From assembly GCA_019424645.1 (NCBI GenBank), contig JAHYZB010000090.1, positions 1 through 10,063 on the forward strand: a DNA stretch of 10,063 bases, in the 5' to 3' direction. A program made the position numbers and the translations under genes. The stretch's first letter is position 1; every line of letters starts with the position of its first letter. This document shows, in pieces, positions 1-5,837 of this stretch. Source of the stretch: Oxalobacter formigenes (lineage in GTDB: Bacteria; Pseudomonadota; Gammaproteobacteria; Burkholderiales; Burkholderiaceae_D). The notes under the pieces are model-generated. The model ran no database searches and was not told where the DNA came from. It saw nothing but the letters and a program-made list of their open reading frames with translations.

Positions 1-79
1 GCAATGTTTTGCCTGTCATGGGATCGATCCATGTTGCGCGGTGATGGGGAACGGGAGATGGTTTAACAATATCAGTCAT
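1..79 (-). CDS. Start of an unrecognised gene (5' partial), last visible gene of the tonB-receptor operon
   Basis: An ATG at 79-77 on the minus strand opens a frame that stays open for 26 codons to the window edge, beginning MTDIVKPSPVPHHRATW. A GGAG ribosome-binding sequence lies a few bases upstream of it, and the receptor gene ends only 10 bp before it, so it is very probably translated as part of the same transcript. The visible residues are polar with two histidines and several prolines. There is no signal peptide or membrane segment in them, which argues against a secreted binding protein. I do not recognise the family from 26 residues. By context a role in heme or iron handling is possible, for example the missing ABC importer or another cytoplasmic heme protein, but nothing in the visible sequence shows it. 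Confidence 0.6.
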   Translation of the reverse strand, partial: MTDIVKPSPVPHHRATWIDPMTGKTL

Positions 80-89
80 ACTTTCTCCA

Positions 90-2351
90 TCAGAAACGTG
101 CCGAGAGGCTAACAGCAAAAGTACGGCCCAAACCGGTGGAAAGCTCGAGCGGGTTGGTATAGATCATTCCATCGGTCGGGGATGGATTGGCCTCGAAAGC
201 GGATGCGGTGCTTTCGAAGTAACGTTTGTTCAGGATATTCAGTACGGAAGCGGTCAGACGAAAGGTCTTGTCGATTTGCCAGTTGATGTATCCGTCATAA
301 ACGGCATATCCGCCCGGTTTGAAGTATTTCGGATCGCTGACCCTGTCGATACCCTTTGAAAAGGTGCCCATGAGCTGGGTGGTCAAGCCGTATTTCGGTA
401 TTTCGTATTTGACGCCGAGCACACCGGACAATGGAGAGGCTCCATCGAATGGAACGTAATTGTTGCTGGTGATGCTGGTCTGTTTGCCATGCTGGAGTAC
501 GGCGCTGCCGTTCAAGGTCCAGTTTCGTGCAATTTGCCATTCGGCAGACGCTTCAAAGCCCCACAGCTTGACTTTATCGAGGTTTAAAGAGGTGTAGTTG
601 GTCGTTCCGGCAATTTGCTGGCGGCTTTTGATGAAGTTGGTGTAATCACTGTAGAAGCCACCGAACGAGAACCAGCCTTTATTGAATTGTCCCCTGAAGC
701 CGAGGTCAATCGATTTGACTTCTTCCGGTTTGAGATTCGGGTTCGGGAACATTTCAATGGTTCCCATAGAGGCCGTATAGTAAAGCTGCTCGGCTGTCGG
801 CATTTTGAAACCTTCGGCGTAACGGGCATAGACAGAATATTGATTATTCAGTTTGAAGATCGTGCCCAGTTGCGGCAACCATTTCGTTTCGGAGATGTTG
901 TTGGGTTCCTTGCCTGCGATAGGTGTGTAGTAGGGGCTGTTTTCCGGTTTCAGCGAGTAGTAGGCACGACGGATACCGGGGATGATTTTGAAACGGTCGT
1001 TAAACAGTTTGATCTCATCCTGCAAATACAAGTCAGCCCGTGTTGTCGTCGTGTCGACGAAGGTGCTGGTCGTTGTGTTGGTGGTCACGCCCGTCGTCAG
1101 GTTCGTGGATGTACTTTTGCGGAGATAGTCGGTATCGGTTTTGTCTCCCTGAAAACCATATGTCAATTTGTGTTTTGTCGGACCGAAGTCGAAGCTGGAG
1201 GTTAACTGGATATCGGCCTGATAAAAGTTCTGGTTGTAATCGGAATTCTGGGTCGTGTAGTAGTCCCTTCCTGCGCTGGTATACCTGCGGCGGTCTGAAA
1301 GCGTACGTCTCTGCGGAGAATAGGAGAGGCGCCAGGTCAGGTTATCCAGAGCGGCAGAGCGAACGTCCCAGTCATGTTCAAAAGCAAGGCGGTAACGGGT
1401 TTGTTTCTGGTTGCGGAGGTAATCGCCGTTGTATGTGCCAATGCCCCTGTTGTATAACTGGTTGATATCGGAGTCCGAATCGAAAAGTTCGCCTGTCAGT
1501 TTGAACTGGTTGTCCGAATCCGGACGAAGGATCAGTTTGGTCAGGCCATTGTTGACTTCGGCGTCCAGTGGATTGAACCGGTCGCAGCCGAGTGCCACAC
1601 GGGAACAGCCCCATTGTCCGCCATCGGCGCGGGCATTTCTCAGCCGGGTTTCGTGATACGTCCGGTGCGTGTATCCGAACAGGATTTGTGCGACAGGACT
1701 CATCTGGGCGGCGATCATGGCGTTCTGGCTGTGGGCATTATTGCTTCCGTCAAAGCCATAGCTTGCCTGACCGCCGAGTTGTCGGCCTTTCAGAAGGTCG
1801 TCCGGGTCAAGGGTCTGATAGGACACCATGCCGCCAAGGGCATCGGCACCCCACAGGACAGATGCCGGGCCTCGCTGGATTTCGACGGCTTTAAGAGTGG
1901 AGAGGTCGACGAAGTCACGATTGCCTGCGTCGTTGGCTTCCATCACACGTGCACCATCGACGACGATCTGGACACGGTTGCCGCCGACGCCACGAATGGT
2001 GAACCCGCCCAGGCCGCCGAAAGGAGTGGTTCCTGACGATTGCCGGTTTACCTGAACGCCGGGCTGGTACCTGACCAGTTCGGAAATGTTGTTGACGTTG
2101 TGTTCCTCGATTTGTTCGCGCGTAATGACGCTGACAACAGCAGGGACATCAAGCACTTTTTCTTCCTGCCGGGTTGCCGTGACAGTGATGGCCCCCATTT
2201 CATGAGTGGTATCGTCGTTATTCTTTTTATCGGTGATGACGGCGTGAGCCTTTTCGGTCTGGTTTTCTTCCTGCTGTGCCTGGGCAAAAGGCGCAAGACA
2301 GAGTGTGGCAGAGGCAAAGCCAATGCCAAGTGAGACAATCTTTCTGTTCAT
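90..2351 (-). CDS. TonB-dependent outer-membrane receptor, heme/hemoprotein (hemoglobin/transferrin/lactoferrin) type
   Basis: The 753-residue product is a gated outer-membrane barrel that would import heme or take it from hemoproteins using TonB energy. Residues 1-25 form a signal peptide ending in AQA. A TonB box with ITVTATR follows at 55-61, the plug domain spans about 65-180 (with VEIQRGPASVLWG), and the barrel runs to a C-terminal phenylalanine. A cysteine pair at 249 and 256 lies in an extracellular-looking loop. The heme-receptor FRAP/NPNL region is present as FKMP (515-518) and NPNL (537-540). The plug most resembles BhuR/PhuR-type heme receptors. The axial histidines of HemR/ShuA-type receptors are not evident: the plug position reads A142, and no His lies between FKMP and NPNL, although Y524 and Y525 do. 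The gene lies 32 bp downstream of exbD behind a weak AGAAAG ribosome site. The heme substrate is inferred from the family and from the divergent hut genes; another iron chelate cannot be excluded. Confidence 0.9.
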   Translation of the reverse strand: MNRKIVSLGIGFASATLCLAPFAQAQQEENQTEKAHAVITDKKNNDDTTHEMGAITVTATRQEEKVLDVPAVVSVITREQIEEHNVNNISELVRYQPGVQVNRQSSGTTPFGGLGGFTIRGVGGNRVQIVVDGARVMEANDAGNRDFVDLSTLKAVEIQRGPASVLWGADALGGMVSYQTLDPDDLLKGRQLGGQASYGFDGSNNAHSQNAMIAAQMSPVAQILFGYTHRTYHETRLRNARADGGQWGCSRVALGCDRFNPLDAEVNNGLTKLILRPDSDNQFKLTGELFDSDSDINQLYNRGIGTYNGDYLRNQKQTRYRLAFEHDWDVRSAALDNLTWRLSYSPQRRTLSDRRRYTSAGRDYYTTQNSDYNQNFYQADIQLTSSFDFGPTKHKLTYGFQGDKTDTDYLRKSTSTNLTTGVTTNTTTSTFVDTTTTRADLYLQDEIKLFNDRFKIIPGIRRAYYSLKPENSPYYTPIAGKEPNNISETKWLPQLGTIFKLNNQYSVYARYAEGFKMPTAEQLYYTASMGTIEMFPNPNLKPEEVKSIDLGFRGQFNKGWFSFGGFYSDYTNFIKSRQQIAGTTNYTSLNLDKVKLWGFEASAEWQIARNWTLNGSAVLQHGKQTSITSNNYVPFDGASPLSGVLGVKYEIPKYGLTTQLMGTFSKGIDRVSDPKYFKPGGYAVYDGYINWQIDKTFRLTASVLNILNKRYFESTASAFEANPSPTDGMIYTNPLELSTGLGRTFAVSLSARF

Positions 2352-2383
2352 GTTTCTGCTTTCTATACGGGGGGGAAATTTGC

Positions 2384-2803
2384 TTATTTCTCTTGTGGTC
2401 TGGTTATAAAACCGATAGTTGACAGTCCTGCCCGACTGGCATCGGAAAGTGTTTCTGCTACATATTGATAATCGGCATGCCTGTCCGCATAGATGTGGAC
2501 TTCCGGCATGGGATCTTTTCTGGCGGCTTCGGCAAAGAGAGCCTGTGCCGTTTCACGGTCGACGGAGTTGCCGTTATAAAAGAGTTCGCCGTTGGAACGG
2601 ATGGCCAGATCGATTTTTTCTTTTGCCGCCTCGACAGATTTCGAGCTGGCCTGCGGGAGTTCAAGTTTTACCGAGTGCGACAGAAGCGGAGCCGTGACGA
2701 TGAAGATGACGAGAAGGACGAGCATCACGTCGATTAACGGGACCATGTTCATTTCCGCCATCGGTGTACGGGTGTTTTTGTTCTGGAATCCGCCAAATGC
2801 CAT
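2384..2803 (-). CDS. exbD: ExbD, biopolymer transport subunit of the TonB motor
   Basis: The 139-residue protein is the ExbD subunit of the inner-membrane ExbB-ExbD proton channel that powers TonB. It has a short cytoplasmic N-terminus, one membrane helix at about 20-42 and a periplasmic domain. The helix carries aspartate 25 in PLIDVMLVLLVIF. This is the same residue number as the essential protonatable Asp of E. coli ExbD, so the motor residue is intact. The length is normal for the family (about 140). The start lies 2 bp after the exbB stop, with a GAGG ribosome site inside the end of exbB, so the two are translationally coupled. The next gene is the receptor, 32 bp on, and that gap contains a run of seven C on the coding strand. 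Confidence 0.95.
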   Translation of the reverse strand: MAFGGFQNKNTRTPMAEMNMVPLIDVMLVLLVIFIVTAPLLSHSVKLELPQASSKSVEAAKEKIDLAIRSNGELFYNGNSVDRETAQALFAEAARKDPMPEVHIYADRHADYQYVAETLSDASRAGLSTIGFITRPQEK

Positions 2804-2805
2804 GA

Positions 2806-3561
2806 TCAGCCTCGCTTGATGTTGTGGACGACGGGTGTTGCCATATCGGCTGCCGAGGGTTCACTGTTGATCGAATAGAGTTTGCCGGTCGTCAAAAAGG
2901 TCAGCAGTTCATTGGCAAAAGTGTCGAGTTTGGACATCAGGACGTTGTTGCTGCGTACCAGCCAGTTGTAGCCGATGACGGCAGGAATGGCGACGGCCAG
3001 TCCGATACCGGTCATGATCAGGGCTTCACCGACAGGACCTGCAACCTTGTCGAGCGTGCCTGCCCCGCTGGCGCTGATGTTGATCAGGGCGTTGTAAATG
3101 CCCCAGACGGTTCCGAACAGGCCGATGAATGGCGCGGTCGAGCCGATGGTGGCCAAAACGGTCAGGCCGTTTTCAAGGCGGCCTGCGTCCTCGTCCATGA
3201 CCATTCTCATCGTACGGGTAACGAATTCCTGTTGGGTTCCCGCTTCGGACAGTTTCGACGCACCATAATGGACATGGTGTTCCTGAGCGTGCTGGGCGTG
3301 AGCTGTCAGGTGGGAGAAAGGGCATTTGATGCCATGTGTCTGGATTTCATGACGTACGGTATCGAGCGAACTGGCGTTCCAGAAAAACTGCAGGAACTGG
3401 TTGCTGTACTGCTTGCGTCGCCAGCCAGCGATGCCTTTGGTGATGATGAGTGTCCATGAGACGATGGACATGCCGATTAATATGAGCAGAATGGTTTTGC
3501 CCAGAAAATCGCTTTGGGCAATGAAATGGGAAAATCCGATGTTACTGACGGTCGATTCCAT
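2806..3561 (-). CDS. exbB: ExbB, MotA/TolQ/ExbB proton-channel subunit of the TonB motor
   Basis: The 251-residue inner-membrane protein forms the ExbB channel around ExbD and converts proton flow into TonB movement. Three membrane helices are visible, at about 20-41, 132-158 and 175-202. The first is followed by a long cytoplasmic loop, and the second holds the family signature around GSTAPFIGLFGTVWGIYNAL (140-159). The cytoplasmic loop has an unusual histidine cluster at residues 84, 88, 91, 95, 96 and 98. The length is typical. The chosen ATG has AAGAAAG upstream, a weak site that also appears in very similar form before the receptor gene. It lies 33 bp downstream of tonB and 2 bp upstream of exbD in one operon. 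TolQ is the main alternative, but pairing with tonB, exbD and a receptor favours ExbB. Confidence 0.95.
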   Translation of the reverse strand: MESTVSNIGFSHFIAQSDFLGKTILLILIGMSIVSWTLIITKGIAGWRRKQYSNQFLQFFWNASSLDTVRHEIQTHGIKCPFSHLTAHAQHAQEHHVHYGASKLSEAGTQQEFVTRTMRMVMDEDAGRLENGLTVLATIGSTAPFIGLFGTVWGIYNALINISASGAGTLDKVAGPVGEALIMTGIGLAVAIPAVIGYNWLVRSNNVLMSKLDTFANELLTFLTTGKLYSINSEPSAADMATPVVHNIKRG

Positions 3562-3594
3562 GATGTGCTGCTTTCTTGTATTTGAGGATGGGTG

Positions 3595-4443
3595 TTATTG
3601 CTTATTCAGGTTGAAGTGGTAAGGAATGATTGCCTTGGCGTATATCGGCCGGCCGTGTTCCATATAGGGATAAAACGTGCTGCGCCGGGCTGCTTTCAAT
3701 GCCGCTTCATCCAGCCGGTCGAAGCCCGAAGAAGAAGTGATGCGTGCATCGTGAACCCGTCCGGACGTATCGACGACGACCTGGACATTGACTTGTCCGG
3801 ATTCATGGCGCTGTATGGAACGGGCAGGGTATTCGGGTTTGAATGCATGTTTGTAACGGAGCTGCGAGAGTGAAACGGAACGTGCCGAGCCGGTGCCCGA
3901 TCCGCCGGAGCCAAAACTGTTACCGCTGTTTTCACCGTGTCCTGCTCCGGGATTGTTCCCGTTGCCAGTACCTTTACCTGTCCCTTTGTCGGTGTTGCTA
4001 CCCATTCCTTTTGTTGCGGCAGTACCGGCAGTTTTGAGTGCAGCCTGTTGTTGTACAGGTGTCGATTCAGTTTGTTTTGCCGTTTTCTTTTCAACTGTCG
4101 GGGCAGTCTGTGCGACTTTTTTCGAGGCAGACTGGGTGGTGATCAGTCCGGATTGCCGTTTTTCCCTGCTTATCCGTATGTTTTCGCTGGCAACGGCAGA
4201 TTGTTGCGCACGGGATACACTCGATGTTGGCTGTCCTTTCAGAACGGATACGTAGAGCGTCGAACCGCCACTGCCGCCACCGCCGCTGTTTCCCCCAAGT
4301 TCGACTAGGGGAATGCTTCTTAACGCCAGTGCAATCAGAATGCCATGTAAAAGCAGAACTGTTGCTGTAAGACCCTTGACCAGTGGCCGGGGCAAGCGGT
4401 CAATATGCCGTGCGGAGAAAAGAACCGGGTTACTTGTTGCCAT
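3595..4443 (-). CDS. tonB: TonB, energy transducer with a Gly-rich rather than Pro-rich periplasmic linker
   Basis: The 282-residue protein carries energy from ExbB-ExbD to the outer-membrane receptor. A single N-terminal membrane helix lies at about 22-42 and contains His33 followed by Gly, matching the conserved helix histidine of TonB (His20 in E. coli). The C-terminal domain at about 202-280 has the YP start (205-206), GQVNVQVVVDTSGRV and the AARRSTFYP element typical of the fold. The linker is atypical: instead of Pro-Glu and Pro-Lys repeats it has Gly/Ser runs at 50-60, a Lys/Gln/Thr-rich middle and a Gly/Asn/Ser-rich tract at 146-186. It is the first gene after the Fur-controlled promoter, with exbB 33 bp downstream. 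The ribosome site is weak (only CAGAAAA before the ATG); no other good start lies before the membrane helix. Confidence 0.93.
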   Translation of the reverse strand: MATSNPVLFSARHIDRLPRPLVKGLTATVLLLHGILIALALRSIPLVELGGNSGGGGSGGSTLYVSVLKGQPTSSVSRAQQSAVASENIRISREKRQSGLITTQSASKKVAQTAPTVEKKTAKQTESTPVQQQAALKTAGTAATKGMGSNTDKGTGKGTGNGNNPGAGHGENSGNSFGSGGSGTGSARSVSLSQLRYKHAFKPEYPARSIQRHESGQVNVQVVVDTSGRVHDARITSSSGFDRLDEAALKAARRSTFYPYMEHGRPIYAKAIIPYHFNLNKQ

Positions 4444-4515
4444 TTTTCTGAAAACTGTGCCGTTTTAGATGTTCTGAAAACCGATTTTTATCGGGTTGAT
4501 CTGTAAAAACGCTTC

Positions 4516-4536
4516 AAATGATAATGATTCTCATTT
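4516..4536. promoter_or_regulatory. Fur box
   Basis: A 21-bp imperfect palindrome has half-sites AAATGA and TCATTT around a core reading TAATGATTC. In the overlapping 19-bp register 4520-4538 it matches the classical Fur consensus at 15 of 19 positions, with the first nine bases identical. It lies between the -35 and the end of the -10 of the tonB promoter, which is the expected position for iron-dependent repression. It is 73 bp upstream of tonB and 114 bp upstream of hutX, so it could control both operons. Confidence 0.85.
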
Positions 4537-4547
4537 ACAATTGTCAA
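4518..4547 (-). promoter_or_regulatory. Sigma70-type promoter of tonB-exbB-exbD-receptor
   Basis: On the minus strand a perfect TTGACA -35 (4547-4542) is followed, after an 18-bp spacer, by TATCAT (4523-4518), a five-of-six match to the -10 consensus. Transcription should start near 4511, giving a leader of about 68 nt before tonB. The Fur box occupies the spacer and the whole -10. Confidence 0.75.
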
Positions 4548-4635
4548 TGCTTAATGCAAATGAGACGCATTTATTTTCTGGGTGGGATGATTTTGCCGGT
4601 GTGGCGGAGTCTTCCATCCAAAGGTTTTTTTACTG

Positions 4636-4641
4636 AAAGGA
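4636..4641 (+). promoter_or_regulatory. Ribosome-binding site of hutX
   Basis: AAAGGA ends nine bases before the ATG at 4651. A second AGGA directly abuts the start codon but is too close to act, so the upstream copy supports this start. Confidence 0.6.
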
Positions 4642-4650
4642 AAATCAGGA

Positions 4651-5178
4651 ATGACGCAAACGGCACAGCAGATGGATAAGGAAACAGTCAGGGCCAAGTT
4701 GCAGGAAAATCCGGGTGTCATGCTAGAGGCGCTTGCCAGAAACAGTGGCCTTTCCATGGCTGAATTAATCGAGTTGCTTCCGGAGAAGATGTGGAAACGG
4801 ACGGATGGAAACCGTTTCATTGAAATCATGCAGATACTTCCAGAACTGGGCAAGATGACGCTGGTCATGAATACACAGGATGTCATTATGGAGTTTTCGG
4901 GAGACATTCCGACAGGGTCGGAAAGCAACGGTTTTTATAATCTGGATTACAAGAGCCCGATGCACGGTCATTTGCGTGCCGGACATTGCAAATCCGTGTT
5001 TCTGGTCGAACGTCCGTTCATGAAGTCACAAACCGTCAGTATCCAGTTTATGAATGAAGCGGGCGAGGTCATGTTCAAGGTATTTGCCGGACGCGACGAA
5101 AAAAGGGAACTGATCGCTGAACAGGTGGAAGCCTTGCGTTCGATTTTTGAAAATTCCAGTGTCGGGGTAGCTGCATGA
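4651..5178 (+). CDS. hutX: HutX/ChuX-family cytoplasmic heme-utilisation carrier
   Basis: The 175-residue soluble protein belongs to the HutX/HuvX/ChuX family, which binds heme in the cytoplasm and passes it to heme-processing enzymes. Family hallmarks seen are the N-terminal helical part with LLPEKMW (42-48), the QDVIMEFSGDIPTG strand-turn (76-89), FYNL (95-98), HGHLRAGHC (105-113) and VFLVERPFM (116-124). From my memory of E. coli ChuX, His98 corresponds to His107 here, while the second reported heme histidine, His65, corresponds to Asn74. Extra histidines stand at 105 and 112. It has no signal peptide or membrane segment, as expected. It opens the plus-strand operon and its stop overlaps the next start in ATGA, so it is translated together with the ChuY-like gene and hutW. 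Control by the Fur box upstream is inferred. Confidence 0.93.
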   Translation: MTQTAQQMDKETVRAKLQENPGVMLEALARNSGLSMAELIELLPEKMWKRTDGNRFIEIMQILPELGKMTLVMNTQDVIMEFSGDIPTGSESNGFYNLDYKSPMHGHLRAGHCKSVFLVERPFMKSQTVSIQFMNEAGEVMFKVFAGRDEKRELIAEQVEALRSIFENSSVGVAA

Positions 5179-5837
5179 GCGGATGTGATTTGCTCTTGTT
5201 CGGTGCTACACGCAATACGGGATTGCATATTGCCAGTCTGGCGGCAAAACGTGGCGAGAAAATTGCCGCGATGGTGAGAGCCGGCAGTGATGCCTCTGCC
5301 TTGAAAGAACTGGGGGTAAGGGTTTTTGAAGGCGATGCTTTCGAAATTGATGATTGTTTGCAGGCTATGGAGTTGACTCATCCACGACGGGTGGTCAGTC
5401 TGATGGGGGGGAAGAATTCTGGAGGACGCCGTGTCTGCGGTGAGGGTAATATCAATGTGATCAGGGCACTTGAAAACTCCGGGCCTGTTGGACGGTTTGT
5501 ACTGGTGACGTCGATGGGGTGTGGCGAGCAGTTTGCAGGTTTGAATGAAAATGTCAGAAAATTCCTTGGTGAAGCGCTGTTAGCCAAAACTGAAGCGGAA
5601 GATTACTTGAAATTGAGTGGGTTGCCCTGGACGATTGTACGTCCCGGAGGGCTCAATAATGAACCGCCCAATGGAAATTTTTGTATTCTTGATGCGCCGG
5701 ACAGGACGCGACAGGGGTATGTTTCGCGGGAAGATGTTGCTGCTGCCGTTATGAAAATCATGGATGATCCCGATTTTTTGTGTCGTGCGGTTACGGTACA
5801 GATTGATGTTCCGGTCAGGGAGGCAGCTCATGCGTGA
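5175..5837 (+). CDS. chuY: ChuY-like NAD(P)H-dependent reductase (atypical SDR / biliverdin reductase B type)
   Basis: The 220-residue protein has an NAD(P)-binding fold of the atypical short-chain dehydrogenase type. It shows a dinucleotide loop LLLFGATRNTG (6-16), a basic VRAG (34-37) after the second strand, VTSMGCG (111-117), LAKTEAEDYL (136-145) and WTIVRPGGL (152-160), followed by a SREDVA element (184-189) common in NmrA/BLVRB-like proteins. E. coli ChuY, encoded beside ChuW and ChuX, reduces the linear tetrapyrrole (anaerobilin) released by ChuW. The placement here between hutX and hutW with overlaps of 4 and 8 bp strongly suggests the same job. The ribosome site is weak (GGGGT), as expected for a coupled start. 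A run of seven G at 5405-5411 lies in the coding sequence. A generic NAD(P)H-binding reductase of another pathway is the alternative. Confidence 0.82.
   Translation: MSGCDLLLFGATRNTGLHIASLAAKRGEKIAAMVRAGSDASALKELGVRVFEGDAFEIDDCLQAMELTHPRRVVSLMGGKNSGGRRVCGEGNINVIRALENSGPVGRFVLVTSMGCGEQFAGLNENVRKFLGEALLAKTEAEDYLKLSGLPWTIVRPGGLNNEPPNGNFCILDAPDRTRQGYVSREDVAAAVMKIMDDPDFLCRAVTVQIDVPVREAAHA
5819..5824 (+). promoter_or_regulatory. Ribosome-binding site that fixes the hutW start at 5830
   Basis: A strong GGGAGG sits just upstream of the ATG at 5830, inside the end of the preceding gene. An earlier in-frame ATG at 5764 has no such site and would add 22 residues (beginning MIPIFCVV) that do not look like the family, so 5830 is preferred. 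Confidence 0.75.

Larger units (their letters stand above)
4444..4650. promoter_or_regulatory. Divergent intergenic control region between tonB and hutX
   Basis: This 207-bp gap separates the leftward tonB operon from the rightward hut operon. It contains a clear leftward promoter overlapped by a Fur box, listed separately. Rightward -35-like hexamers TTTACA (4534-4539) and TTGTCA (4541-4546) are present, but I could not pair either with a convincing -10 at normal spacing, so the hutX promoter is unresolved. No small gene is supported here. Confidence 0.7.

Noticed and set aside
615..1205. 196-codon plus-strand frame opposite the receptor
   Set aside because: It is antisense to the well-supported receptor, has no ribosome site, and shows no family features.
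2824..3459. 211-codon plus-strand frame opposite exbB
   Set aside because: It mirrors the exbB coding sequence and has no domain; exbB itself carries its family signature.
5764..5829. Longer hutW start at the upstream ATG (22 extra residues)
   Set aside because: The extension overlaps the reductase gene, has no Shine-Dalgarno sequence, and does not look like the family. The start at 5830 has a strong GGGAGG.
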